Positions 18,688 through 27,082 of a DNA stretch of 64,000 bases are shown here, piece after piece (the first letter of the stretch is position 1; each line of letters begins with the position of its first letter). The DNA is from an uncultured Anaerolineales bacterium (GTDB taxonomy: Bacteria > Chloroflexota > Anaerolineae > Anaerolineales > UBA6663), in contig CALFZO010000041.1 of NCBI GenBank assembly GCA_937952305.1, forward strand, positions 1 through 64,000, read 5' to 3'. A model generated the notes under the pieces. That model was not told where the DNA came from, did no database searches, and was given only the letters and a program-made list of their open reading frames with translations. The translations under genes and the position numbers were made by a program.

Positions 18688-21600
18688 ATGAGCGTGCCTC
18701 GCCTCTCACTGTCCCGCTTGCTCGCCGCTTTATTGCTGATCCAACCTATGCCGACGCCTGGGGGCGGGATGCTTTCCAAGCCGACCACGCCTCCCCAACT
18801 GGCCGCCCAGTCTCAACCTTTCGGCCGTTGGGAGTGCTGGGGCTCAGCCCTGCCCGAACCGTGCCGCCAAGACTTGTTTGCCGTCGACATGGTCTCGGAG
18901 ACCGAGGCCTGGCTGGGCGGCTTGTCCGGCACTGTCGTGCATTGGGATGGCCTGAACTGGACCACCGTGCCAGTGCCGATCACCAGTCATATTTCCGCCA
19001 TCGACATGGTCTCAGCGACTGATGGCTGGCTGGCTGGCTGGGGCGGAGAACTTCTGCACTATGACGGGCACGGCTGGACCCTGCACACGCAACTCGCCAC
19101 CGACTTTGTGCATTCGATCTCGATGGTGTCTGCAGCCGATGGCTGGGCCGTAGGCGGTGACGGCCAAATCCTGCGCTGGGACGGGACGGCCTGGGCCTCG
19201 GTCGCCAGCCCAACCACACAGTCGCTCAACGGGGTCGATATGCGCACGGCCGACGATGGCTGGGCAGTGGGTGGCCACGGTGTCAGCTTGCATTGGGATG
19301 GAAGCGCCTGGACCTTACTTCCAAGCCCGACAATCCAACCGCTGCAGGCAGTGGCGAGTGTCTCGCCTACCGAGGCCTGGAGCGTCGGCGGGCAAGGTGT
19401 GATTCTGCATTGGGATGGCGGGGTGTGGACCCAGACGACCAGCCCGGTCAGCGCGTCTTTGTATTCCGTGGCCATGGCGACACCCACCAATGGTTGGGTC
19501 TTTGGTCAGGACTTGTCCAATGGAGCCATCGGAACTATCGCGTTGCATTGGGACGGCGCCGTCTGGACACGGTCTTACGTTTCGACGGGGTCGGCGCCCT
19601 ATGTGTCTCTGGCTTCTCCAAACGCGGGCCTCGCGGTCGGCCTACAGGGATTGGTCCTGCGCTGGGATGGAGCGCTCTGGAGCACTGTCGGCGGACCTTT
19701 CCAGGCGAACATTTTGTCCGATGTCGACTTGATCGCGCCGGATGAGGGCTGGGCCGTCGGTGACAGGGGCACGTTCGTGCGCTGGAACGGTGAGTACTGG
19801 GCCACAGTCAGCGGCCCCACCAGCCAGACGTTGTACTCGGTGGATTTGCTGTCGCCGTCTGAGGGCTGGGCGGTCGGGGAGCAAGGAGCCATCGCGCGCT
19901 GGGATGGCGCCGCCTGGACCAACGCGGTCAGCCCGGCCGCGCAGGACCTCTGGTCGGTCGATGCCGTCTCCTCGACTGAGGCTTGGGCGGTCGGCGGCAG
20001 TTGGAACAGCAGCTTGATTCTGCACTGGGACGGTCAGGCCTGGATGACGGCCACCAATCCGGTGACGATTTCGTTGTGCGCCGTAGATATGCTGTCCGCG
20101 ACGGAGGGCTGGGCGGTGGGCGGCGACACGCTGGGCGCGGCCTTCAGCCCCATCCTGCACTGGGATGGCGCGCACTGGTTGAGCGTGACCAGCCCAACCA
20201 CGGCCACGCTGCGCGCGGTGGTTGCGGTTTCGCCCACGGACGCGTGGGCGGCCGGAATGGGCGGCACCCTCCTGCGCCGGGAAGGGGGCCAATGGTCCGT
20301 CGTCGTCGATGCGCCGACGGCGCCGGGTGACAGCTACCTCGCGCTCGCCGTTGTCGGCGCTGAGTTATGGGCGGCCGGTGTTTCCGCAGCCTCGGAAATT
20401 GTCCTCCTCCACTATGACGGCGTGGCCTGGTCCCGTTCGCTGTTGGGGGATGCCGCTCCTTTAGGGTATTCCTTGGCGATGCCCTCGCCGACCGACGGCT
20501 GGCTGGTGGGGGATTGGGGAGCCTACTGGCATTGGGATGGAGTTGAGTGGCGTAACCGGACCGGGTGGCCGGCTGATTACAGCGAGATCAAGGGACTTGA
20601 CCTGTCCTCTGCCACGGATGGCTGGGCCGTCGGCCGCCGCTTCGCTACAAATCCGCTCACCGCGATCTTCCATTGGGATGGCGAGAACTGGGTGCGGATG
20701 ACCCATGCCTCGTTTGAGGCCAACGTTGACCTTCAGGCAGTCGATGCGCTTACAGCCACGGAGGCTTGGGCGGCGGGAAAGCGGTTCGCCGATTACCCAT
20801 ACTACACTGTTCAAGGTGGGATCATCTTGCATTGGGATGGTTTTCACTGGACGACGGTTGATAAGACTGCGCCGCAAGCCCTGAACGCGATCCACATGCT
20901 CTCGGCGTCCGAGGGCTGGGCCGTCGGCGACAGGGGGAGCATCCGGCGCTGGAATGGCAGCACGTGGAGCACGGTTGCCAGCCCAACGACCGCCAATCTC
21001 CAGGACGTAGATTTCGTGTCCGCCGATGCAGGCTGGGCGGTGGGCGACGACGGAATGCTGGTGCATTGGGACGGCACTGGCTGGGCCCTGGCCTCCAGCC
21101 CGACGACACAGGACCTGCACGGGGTGGACCTGGTCTCGGAAGACAACGGCTGGGCGGTTGGAAATAACAGCATCTGGACAGTGGGAAGCCAGGCTGTGTT
21201 GTTGCACTGGAATGGGCTCGTCTGGACAGCCTCAACCAGCCCCGCTGTTAACCTCGAAGCCATCGCATTGGCCTCGGAAGGAGCGGGTTGGGTAGTCGGG
21301 TCGGACGCTCAGGGCGGGGCTGTGCTTCTGGCTTGGGATGGCGCCGCCTGGACAACGTTTCCGGACAGCGGGATGCCGGCGTTGGTGGACATCAGCCTGC
21401 TTTCCCCGCAGGAGGCCTGGGGCGCCGGCCAAGTTGGGGCGCTGGTCCACTACACGACGACCTGCGCACCCGGCTGCTGGATCACAGGCCGGGTCCGCAA
21501 TGGGCAGGGCGTACCCATGGCCGGCGTGGCCATCGCCACGGACACCGGCCTGAGCACGCTCACCGACGCGAGCGGCAGCTACACCTTCACCGTAGCGCTC

Positions 21601-21753
21601 ACCGGCACGCACCTCCTTAGCGCTGCTCAGGCCGGCTACACGTTCTCGCCAGTAGCATTGCCCGTCAGCGTCCCGCCCCATGCGGCCGACCAGGATTTCC
21701 TGGCCGCGGCCTTACCCCGCTTTGACATCTTCCTACCCATTCTGCGCCGGTAG
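18688..21753 (+). CDS. Secreted protein of about 20 W-D-G repeats with C-terminal carboxypeptidase-regulatory-like domain
   Basis: Protein of 1021 residues. A signal-like N-terminus (LSRLLAALLLIQPMP) is followed by about 20 repeats of roughly 43 residues. The consensus is roughly WAVG-x-x-G-x-ILHWDG-x-x-W, then a short S-P-T linker, and in most copies a D-x-x-S. Residues about 930-1000 form a carboxypeptidase-regulatory-like beta domain (CWITGRVRNGQGVPMAGV). The chain ends FDIFLPILRR, a tail often seen on exported Chloroflexota proteins. The repeats should fold as beta-propeller blades. The start at 18688 has AGGGG 6 bases upstream; 18682 is possible. The gene is visibly less GC-rich than its neighbours and sits within the hydroxylase locus. 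The ligand is unknown. Confidence 0.85.
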   Translation: MSVPRLSLSRLLAALLLIQPMPTPGGGMLSKPTTPPQLAAQSQPFGRWECWGSALPEPCRQDLFAVDMVSETEAWLGGLSGTVVHWDGLNWTTVPVPITSHISAIDMVSATDGWLAGWGGELLHYDGHGWTLHTQLATDFVHSISMVSAADGWAVGGDGQILRWDGTAWASVASPTTQSLNGVDMRTADDGWAVGGHGVSLHWDGSAWTLLPSPTIQPLQAVASVSPTEAWSVGGQGVILHWDGGVWTQTTSPVSASLYSVAMATPTNGWVFGQDLSNGAIGTIALHWDGAVWTRSYVSTGSAPYVSLASPNAGLAVGLQGLVLRWDGALWSTVGGPFQANILSDVDLIAPDEGWAVGDRGTFVRWNGEYWATVSGPTSQTLYSVDLLSPSEGWAVGEQGAIARWDGAAWTNAVSPAAQDLWSVDAVSSTEAWAVGGSWNSSLILHWDGQAWMTATNPVTISLCAVDMLSATEGWAVGGDTLGAAFSPILHWDGAHWLSVTSPTTATLRAVVAVSPTDAWAAGMGGTLLRREGGQWSVVVDAPTAPGDSYLALAVVGAELWAAGVSAASEIVLLHYDGVAWSRSLLGDAAPLGYSLAMPSPTDGWLVGDWGAYWHWDGVEWRNRTGWPADYSEIKGLDLSSATDGWAVGRRFATNPLTAIFHWDGENWVRMTHASFEANVDLQAVDALTATEAWAAGKRFADYPYYTVQGGIILHWDGFHWTTVDKTAPQALNAIHMLSASEGWAVGDRGSIRRWNGSTWSTVASPTTANLQDVDFVSADAGWAVGDDGMLVHWDGTGWALASSPTTQDLHGVDLVSEDNGWAVGNNSIWTVGSQAVLLHWNGLVWTASTSPAVNLEAIALASEGAGWVVGSDAQGGAVLLAWDGAAWTTFPDSGMPALVDISLLSPQEAWGAGQVGALVHYTTTCAPGCWITGRVRNGQGVPMAGVAIATDTGLSTLTDASGSYTFTVALTGTHLLSAAQAGYTFSPVALPVSVPPHAADQDFLAAALPRFDIFLPILRR
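18800..21440 (+). repeat. Tandem coding repeats with a conserved CATTGGGATGG core
   Basis: About 20 copies of a roughly 130-base unit encode the W-D-G repeats. The core CATTGGGATGG or CATTGGGACGG is retained almost unchanged in many copies (for example near 18941, 19290, 19408, 19548, 20529, 20671, 20830 and 21063), while linkers differ. This fits repeat expansion by duplication. Confidence 0.75.
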
Positions 21754-21797
21754 GAACTCGCCATGATCCGGTGTCGCTGGCCAGGCGGCACCAGTAG

Positions 21798-21803
21798 TAA
21801 AAT
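21798..21803 (+). promoter_or_regulatory. -10 box of yqeB, apparent leaderless start
   Basis: TAAAAT ends 7 bases before the GTG at 21811. No convincing -35 box at 16-18 bases upstream. Confidence 0.45.
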
Positions 21804-21810
21804 CAACGGC

Positions 21811-22641
21811 GTGCCTTCACTTTCCGATACCCTCGTGTATATCCGCGGCGGCGGCGACCTGGCCAGCGGCGTCGCGCACCGCCTGCACAGCGCCGGCTTC
21901 ACCGTGATGATCGCCGAACTCGCCCAGCCGCTGTGCGTGCGCCGGCCGGTCTCGTTCGCCGAGGCCGTCTACACCGGCGCGCACACGGTCGAGTCCGTCA
22001 GCGCGCGCCTAGCGCCGGATCCGCTGCTGGGCATGGCCTATGCCGTGATGGGCGAGATCCCGGTGGTGGTGGACCCGGACGGCGCGGCCCGCCAGCGCCT
22101 GCATCCTGGCGTCGTCGTGGATGCGCGGCTGGCCAAGCGCAAGCTGGATACGACCCTGAACGACGCGCCGCTGGTGGTGGCCCTCGGGCCGGGCTTTGTG
22201 GCCGGCCAGGACTGCCATGCCGTGGTGGAGACCCAGCGCGGGCATGACCTCGGCCGCGTGATCTGGCAGGGGGGCGCCGCCGCCGACACCGGCCAGCCGG
22301 AGCCGGTGCGCGGCCTCGGCCCTCAGCGCGTCCTGCGCGCCGCCCGCGCCGGCGTCTTCCGGGCGCGCTGTCAGATCGGCGATCAAATTCCAGCCGGCGA
22401 GATCGTGGCCTTCGTGGATGGCGATCCCGTCATCGCGCAATGCGCGGGCGTGGTGCGCGGCCTGGTGCACGATGGCGTGCCTGTGGAGGCCGGCCTGAAG
22501 GTCGGCGACATCGACCCGCGCGGCGTGCGCGCCCATTGCTTCACGATCTCGGACAAGGCCCGCGCGGTGGCTGGCGGCGTGCTGGAGGCCGTGCTGGCCC
22601 GGCAGCACGTCTGGCGGCCGGCCGAGGTCCGCGAGCCCTGA
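21811..22641 (+). CDS. yqeB: YqeB/EF2563-family protein of selenium-dependent molybdenum hydroxylase systems
   Basis: Protein of 276 residues. VYIRGGGDLASGVAHRLHSAGF at the N-terminus and MGEIPVVVDP, VVDARLAKRKLDT and ALGPGFVAGQDCHAVVET are landmarks of this family, which co-occurs with SelD and YqeC in species with selenium-dependent molybdenum hydroxylases. The exact chemical role is not established. The GTG at 21811 is chosen because the family start aligns there and a TAAAAT box sits 7 bases upstream; the frame is open to 21763. The yqeC-mocA fusion follows after 46 bases. Confidence 0.85.
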   Translation: MPSLSDTLVYIRGGGDLASGVAHRLHSAGFTVMIAELAQPLCVRRPVSFAEAVYTGAHTVESVSARLAPDPLLGMAYAVMGEIPVVVDPDGAARQRLHPGVVVDARLAKRKLDTTLNDAPLVVALGPGFVAGQDCHAVVETQRGHDLGRVIWQGGAAADTGQPEPVRGLGPQRVLRAARAGVFRARCQIGDQIPAGEIVAFVDGDPVIAQCAGVVRGLVHDGVPVEAGLKVGDIDPRGVRAHCFTISDKARAVAGGVLEAVLARQHVWRPAEVREP

Positions 22642-22687
22642 CGCCCAGCTGAGGCCGCCCGCCGGCCACGCGCCCCCCACTTTCACC

Positions 22688-24055
22688 ATGCGTCTCTTCC
22701 AGGCTCTGCAACTCTCAGACGGCGAGGTCGTGGCCTTCGTCGGCGCCGGCGGCAAGACCACGGGCATGTTCCGCCTGGCCGAAGACGTGGTGGAGCAGGG
22801 CGGGCGCGTGCTGACCACCACCACCACCCACATGAGCACGGACCAGATCCGGATCGCTCCGCGCCACCTGTCCGCGTTTGAGGCCAATCGCGTCGCCGTC
22901 GCCGCCGCCCTGGCGCGCAACGCGCACGTCCTGATCACGGGCCCCGCCGACCGGACGTTGGGCCGGGCCAGCGCCGTGACGACGGGCTTGCTGGAGGAAC
23001 TGCAGCAACTCCCGGACCTGAACGCGATCGTGGTTGAAGCCGACGGCGCCCGGATGCTGCCGTTCAAGGCCCCGGCCGCGCATGAGCCCGTCATCCCGTC
23101 TAACACCAGCCTGGTGGTGCCGGTGGCCGGCCTGGATGCGCTCGGGCGTCCGCTGGCCGAAGACCAGGTCCACCGGCCGGAGATCATCGCCCGCCTGGCC
23201 GGCGTGGAGTTGGGCACGCCCGTGAATCCGACAGTGGTGGCGGCGGTGCTCGCCCACCCGGACGGCGGCCTGAAAGGCGTGCCTGCCGGCGCGCGGGTGC
23301 GCGTCTTGCTCAACAAAGCGGAGACGCCGGAGGCGCTGGCGGCCGGGCGCGAAATCGCGGCGCGCGTGCTGGCGGCGGCCGAGCGCGTGGACGCGGTGCT
23401 GCTGGGCACGGTCCGCCGACCGAACGCGGTGCGCGAAGTGCACGGGCGCGTCGCCGCCGTGGTGCTGGCGGCCGGGCGCTCTACGCGCATGGGCCGTTCC
23501 AAACAACTGCTGCCGTGGGGCGGCTCGACGATGCTGGCCGAAGTGGTGCGGCGCCTGCGCCAGACCACCGTCACCGATATCGTCGTCGTCACGGGCGCCG
23601 AGCGCGCGGCCGTGGAAGCCTCGCTGGCGGACCTGCAGCCCGGCGAACCGCGCCTGCGCTGCGTCTTCAACCCAGACTTTGCCGTCAGCGAGATGGCGCG
23701 CTCGCTGCAGGTGGGGCTGCGGACGCTGCCGGCCAACCGGTCGGCCGCGCTCGTCATTCTGGCCGACCAGCCGCATCTGGAGACCGGCGTCGTGGAGGCG
23801 GTGGCCCAGCGCTGGCGCGAGACTCAAGCGCCGGTGGTGGCGCCGTACTTTCAGGGGCAGCGCGGCCATCCCATGCTGTTCGACCGGACAGTGTGGCCGG
23901 CGATCCTGGCCCTTGCGGCTGACGCCAACCCGCGCGAGGCCGTGCGCGCCGCCGGCGCCATCGAGCGCGTGGACGTGGACAGCGAGACCATCCTGCGCGA
24001 CATCGACACGCCGGACGAGTACGCGCGCCAGGCTGCGGCCGACGGGTTGCTATAA
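22688..24055 (+). CDS. YqeC fused to MocA-type molybdopterin nucleotidyltransferase
   Basis: Two-domain protein of 455 residues. Residues 1 to about 255 match YqeC, the selenium-dependent hydroxylase accessory protein (VAFVGAGGKTTGMFRLAED, then GADRTLGR-like and VVEADGARMLPFKAPAAHEP). From about 258 the second domain is a MocA/MobA-like NTP transferase (VVLAAGRSTRMGRSKQLLPW, CVFNPDFAVSEM, VILADQPHL), which attaches CMP to molybdopterin to give the cytosine dinucleotide cofactor. The fusion couples cofactor maturation steps in one polypeptide. The leader is pyrimidine-rich without a Shine-Dalgarno site. The stop codon overlaps a TATAAT box serving the next gene. Confidence 0.87.
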   Translation: MRLFQALQLSDGEVVAFVGAGGKTTGMFRLAEDVVEQGGRVLTTTTTHMSTDQIRIAPRHLSAFEANRVAVAAALARNAHVLITGPADRTLGRASAVTTGLLEELQQLPDLNAIVVEADGARMLPFKAPAAHEPVIPSNTSLVVPVAGLDALGRPLAEDQVHRPEIIARLAGVELGTPVNPTVVAAVLAHPDGGLKGVPAGARVRVLLNKAETPEALAAGREIAARVLAAAERVDAVLLGTVRRPNAVREVHGRVAAVVLAAGRSTRMGRSKQLLPWGGSTMLAEVVRRLRQTTVTDIVVVTGAERAAVEASLADLQPGEPRLRCVFNPDFAVSEMARSLQVGLRTLPANRSAALVILADQPHLETGVVEAVAQRWRETQAPVVAPYFQGQRGHPMLFDRTVWPAILALAADANPREAVRAAGAIERVDVDSETILRDIDTPDEYARQAAADGLL

Positions 24056-24056
24056 T
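24051..24056 (+). promoter_or_regulatory. -10 box of the alpha/beta hydrolase gene, apparent leaderless start
   Basis: TATAAT overlaps the preceding stop codon and ends 7 bases before the ATG at 24064. The overlap with TAA means chance cannot be excluded. Confidence 0.45.
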
Positions 24057-24063
24057 CGGCCTT

Positions 24064-24858
24064 ATGGTTGCGACCCACGCCAACCTGAACGGCTTGTCCG
24101 TCCATTACCGCGTCGAAGGCCACGGCCCGGATGTCGTGCTGATCCACGGCTGGGGCAGCTCACGCCGCATGTGGCGCTATTTTTCGGCGGCCCTGGCGCC
24201 GGCCTTCCGCTGCTGGTCGCTGGACCTGCCCGGCTTCGGCGACTCAGACAAGCCCTCCGCCGGCTGGTACTCGATCCCCAACTACACGGCCACCGTCCAG
24301 CATTTCCTCGAATTGATGGGTCTGCGCCGCGCGGACGTCATCGGCCATTCGATGGGCGGCCTGATCGCCCTGGACTTCGCGGCCACCCAGCCGGAGCGCG
24401 TGCGCCGGCTGGTGGCCATCAACCCGGTGGTCACTGGCCGCGCCTACCTGCGCCCGTTCGCGGAGTGGGGGCGCGGCGCCGCCGTGCTGGACCGCACGCA
24501 GCGCCTGTCGCGGCGCCTGCTGGAGCCGGTGCTGCGCCATCCCGTGACCGACGGCCTGCACCACGGCGTGCGCCACATCCGCCAGCGCACTGAGGACTTC
24601 GGCAAGACCACCGGGACGACCCTGGTGGAGGCCGGGCGCGCGCTCATCGGCTATGACGTCCGGCCCAAGCTCCACCGCATCACCGCGCCGACCCTGGTCA
24701 TGCTGGGCACCCTGGACGCCAACGTCCCCAACTCGGAAGGCCACCTGGCCGCCGTGGAGATCGCGCAGGCGCGGCTGGTCGTCTTTCAGGCCGGGCATCA
24801 GGTCACCGATGACCGGCCGGTGGAGGCCGCCCGGCTGGTGCGCGAGTTCCTGGCGTGA
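24064..24858 (+). CDS. Alpha/beta hydrolase
   Basis: Hydrolase of 264 residues with the nucleophile elbow GHSMGG (S96), oxyanion motif LIHGWGSSRRMW near 29-40, an acid in LGTLDANVPN and a histidine in FQAGHQVTDDRP near the C-terminus, which completes a Ser-Asp-His triad. The substrate is unknown. There is no Shine-Dalgarno site; the -10 box lies 7 bases upstream. The stop overlaps the GTG start of thpR by 4 bases. Confidence 0.88.
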   Translation: MVATHANLNGLSVHYRVEGHGPDVVLIHGWGSSRRMWRYFSAALAPAFRCWSLDLPGFGDSDKPSAGWYSIPNYTATVQHFLELMGLRRADVIGHSMGGLIALDFAATQPERVRRLVAINPVVTGRAYLRPFAEWGRGAAVLDRTQRLSRRLLEPVLRHPVTDGLHHGVRHIRQRTEDFGKTTGTTLVEAGRALIGYDVRPKLHRITAPTLVMLGTLDANVPNSEGHLAAVEIAQARLVVFQAGHQVTDDRPVEAARLVREFLA

Positions 24859-25448
24859 CGCCGGCTTCCGTGCGCGTCTTCGCGGCCCTGGAACTGCCGG
24901 CGCCCGTCCGGCGGCAGTTGGCCGAGGTCGGCGATCACTTGCGTGCGGCGCTGCCGCCCGGCAGTGTGCGCTGGGTGCGTCCGGACGGGATCCATCTAAC
25001 ACTTCAGTTTTACGGCGAAGTCGAGCGGACGCGGCTGCCTGGCCTGGAGGCCGCCCTGACGGCGGCGGCGGCCACCACCGGTCCGTTGACCCTGGCGCTG
25101 GCCGGGCTGGGCGCCTTCCCGAACCCGGCCCGGGCGCGGGTGGTGTGGGTGGGCCTGAGCGGCGACCTGGACGCCCTGCGGCAGTTGCAGGCCGCGGTGG
25201 CGGCCGGCGGCCAGGCGTTGGGCTTCCCGCCCGAAGCGCGCGGCTTCCAGCCGCACCTCACGCTGGGGCGCGTCAACCAGCCGCTGCGCCCGCCGGATCA
25301 GCGCCGGCTGGCGGACGCGCTGGCGGCTGCCCAGGTGCCGCCGGGCGCGCCCTTTCGCGGGGAGACCCTCAGCCTGCTGCGCAGCGACTTGCGCCCAGGC
25401 GGCGCCGTGTACACGCCGCTGCTGGCGGCCCGGCTGGCCGGCCGGTAG
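24855..25448 (+). CDS. thpR: RNA 2',3'-cyclic phosphodiesterase
   Basis: 2H phosphoesterase of 197 residues, the LigT/ThpR family, which opens 2',3'-cyclic phosphates on RNA. Both catalytic H-x-T motifs are present: HLTL at 47-50 and HLTL at 134-137. The N-terminus VRVFAALELPAPVRRQL is typical. The start is GTG within a GTGA overlap with the hydrolase gene, which implies coupled translation. Confidence 0.9.
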   Translation: MTPASVRVFAALELPAPVRRQLAEVGDHLRAALPPGSVRWVRPDGIHLTLQFYGEVERTRLPGLEAALTAAAATTGPLTLALAGLGAFPNPARARVVWVGLSGDLDALRQLQAAVAAGGQALGFPPEARGFQPHLTLGRVNQPLRPPDQRRLADALAAAQVPPGAPFRGETLSLLRSDLRPGGAVYTPLLAARLAGR

Positions 25449-25468
25449 CCGGATCATCGGCGGAATGC

Positions 25469-25500
25469 TAAAATGCCGGCACACCTTTGACCGAGGAGGA
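25469..25500 (+). promoter_or_regulatory. Promoter -10 box and strong ribosome site of rsfS
   Basis: TAAAAT at 25469-25474, then GAGGAGGAG around 25492-25500. The ribosome site points to a start near 25509, where only a CTG is in frame. Confidence 0.5.
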
Positions 25501-25508
25501 GACTGGTT

Positions 25509-25856
25509 CTGAAGACCCTGGATTTGGCCCGTTCCCTGGTGGACGCCCTGGAAGACAAGAAAGCCGAAGATATCGTCCTGCTGGACCTGCACGGCTTGTG
25601 CTCGTTCACCGATTACTTCATTATCTGTACCGGCACGAGCGAACGCCAGTTGGAGGCGCTGGCCGAGGCCGTCGAGCAGACGGCGCGCAAGAAATTCCGC
25701 CTCAAGGCGCCGCGCGTGCAGGGTCAGGCCGCCGGCGGCTGGCTGCTGATCGACTTCACCGACGTGATCGTGCACGCCTTTTCAACCGACCAACGCCGCC
25801 GCTACCAGCTTGAGGAGCTCTGGCACGAAGGCAAGATCATGCTGCGCATCCAGTAA
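25509..25856 (+). CDS. rsfS: Ribosomal silencing factor RsfS
   Basis: Binds ribosomal protein L14 and blocks subunit joining under starvation. The body DALEDKKAEDIVLLDLHGL, SFTDYFIICTGTSERQ, GWLLIDFTDVIVHAF and YQLEELW is textbook RsfS. If CTG at 25509 is used, the protein starts with the usual family sequence KTLDLARSLVDALE and has 115 residues, with AGGAGG 9 bases upstream. A TTG at 25524 is the conventional alternative, but it is farther from the ribosome site and cuts off conserved residues. A strong terminator follows. Confidence 0.88.
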   Translation: MKTLDLARSLVDALEDKKAEDIVLLDLHGLCSFTDYFIICTGTSERQLEALAEAVEQTARKKFRLKAPRVQGQAAGGWLLIDFTDVIVHAFSTDQRRRYQLEELWHEGKIMLRIQ

Positions 25857-25879
25857 CGGCTGGGGCCGCCCGGAATCAA

Positions 25880-25912
25880 AAGAGCCGAGTCAGCGACTCG
25901 GCTCTTGCTTTT
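25880..25912 (+). terminator. Bidirectional intrinsic terminator between rsfS and ndk
   Basis: AAGAGCCGAGTC and GACTCGGCTCTT form a perfect 12-bp stem with a 3-base loop, with T-rich sequence on the plus side and AAAA on the other, suiting the convergent genes. Confidence 0.88.
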
Positions 25913-25925
25913 CCGGCGGGCGGCC

Positions 25926-26381
25926 TCAGGCCTTCTCGTACACCCAGCGCTCGCCGTCGCGTTTCCACTCCACGAGCTCGCCCGGCTGGAACCACAGGCC
26001 AAGCTCGAACGCCGCCGTCTCCGGCCCGTCCGAGGCGTGGATCAGGTTGCGCCCGATCTCCACGGCGAAGTCGCCGCGGATGGTGCCCGGCGCCGCGGCG
26101 GTGGGGTTGGTGGCGCCCACGCTCTGGCGCACCGCCTCGATCACCTTGTTGCCCTCCCAGGCCATCACCACCACCGGCGCGGAGATGATGTACTGGACCA
26201 GGCCTTCGTAGAAGGGTTTGCCCTTGTGGACGGCGTAATGCTGCTCCGCCAGGGACTGGCTGACCGCCAGCATTTTCATGGCCACCAGCCGCAGGCCGCG
26301 CCGCTCCAGGCGGCCGATGATTTCGCCGATCAGGCCGCGCTGCACGCCATCCGGCTTCACAATCACAAGCGTTTTCTCCAA
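25926..26381 (-). CDS. ndk: Nucleoside diphosphate kinase
   Basis: Equilibrates nucleoside triphosphate pools with a phosphohistidine intermediate. Visible are KPDGVQRGLIGEI near the N-terminus, GATNPTAAAPGTIRGD (89-104) and the active-site NLIHASDG with H115. Length 151 residues is usual. The start codon is TTG at 26381, placed 6 bases after GGGAGG. The gene stands alone on the minus strand with a shared terminator downstream. Confidence 0.96.
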   Translation of the reverse strand: MEKTLVIVKPDGVQRGLIGEIIGRLERRGLRLVAMKMLAVSQSLAEQHYAVHKGKPFYEGLVQYIISAPVVVMAWEGNKVIEAVRQSVGATNPTAAAPGTIRGDFAVEIGRNLIHASDGPETAAFELGLWFQPGELVEWKRDGERWVYEKA

Positions 26382-26550
26382 GTTGACCTCCCAGACAGGC
26401 TAAGCTTAAGACCGGCGGCATTCTACCTCAGTTTCCAGCAGCCCGGCTGGAGCCGGCTTCTACCCGAACCCCAACCGGCGGCCTTGCGCCGCAAGAAACG
26501 GCTATAATCGTCCCTCAGCGGGGCTGCTCACTGGCCGGCCAGATCCATTG

Positions 26551-26958
26551 ATGGCGCACATTCTCGTCGTTGAAGACGACCCTTCTAACCAGATCGTAAT
26601 GCGCAAGGCCCTGACCAAGATCGGCGGCTACGCCGTGACCGTCAGTGAGGACGTGGCCACGATCCTGAGCCTGGCCCGGGCCCGCCAGGTGGATCTGGTG
26701 GTGATGGACGTTTCGCTGGCCAACAGCGTCTACCAGGGCCAGCACCTGGACGGCGTGGCGATCACGCAGCTGCTGAAATCCGACGAGGCGGCCCGGCCCG
26801 TGCCGGTGCTGCTGGCCACAGCTTACGCCATGCAGGGCGATGCCGAGCGGCTGCGCGCCGCCTGCGGCGCCGATGGCTACATTTCCAAGCCGTTTGTCGA
26901 GCCGCGCGAATTGGTGGAGAAGGTCCGCAGCCTGCTGGCCGCCCGCCCTGCGGCTTAG
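26551..26958 (+). CDS. REC-only response regulator
   Basis: Single receiver domain of 135 residues, DivK/CheY-like. The acidic pocket is E8-D9-D10, the phospho-acceptor D53 in VVMDVSLAN, the switch threonine T90 in LLATAYA and the lysine K113 in YISKPF. It has no output domain and no adjacent kinase. A TATAAT at 26503-26508 lies 42 bases upstream. The next gene also carries a receiver domain, so both could be targets of the same unseen kinase. Confidence 0.9.
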   Translation: MAHILVVEDDPSNQIVMRKALTKIGGYAVTVSEDVATILSLARARQVDLVVMDVSLANSVYQGQHLDGVAITQLLKSDEAARPVPVLLATAYAMQGDAERLRAACGADGYISKPFVEPRELVEKVRSLLAARPAA

Positions 26959-27082
26959 GGCCAGCCCGGAAGGTTTGCCAACCCTAACCCGTGCGGCCGG
27001 CCGCTAGTGGTATTCCGCGCCAAAATCGGTATGATTAGGGTAAGGGCGGCTGGGTCAGCCCGGCGCCAGCGTGGATGACTAA

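Noticed and set aside
18800..21440. CRISPR-like array because of regularly spaced repeats
   Set aside because: The repeats are coding, about 130 bases apart, diverged between copies and within one open frame; no Cas genes are present.
27005..27035. Full sigma-70 promoter for the diguanylate cyclase
   Set aside because: Only the TATGAT -10 box is convincing; the -35 region has no match, so it was not listed as a separate feature.
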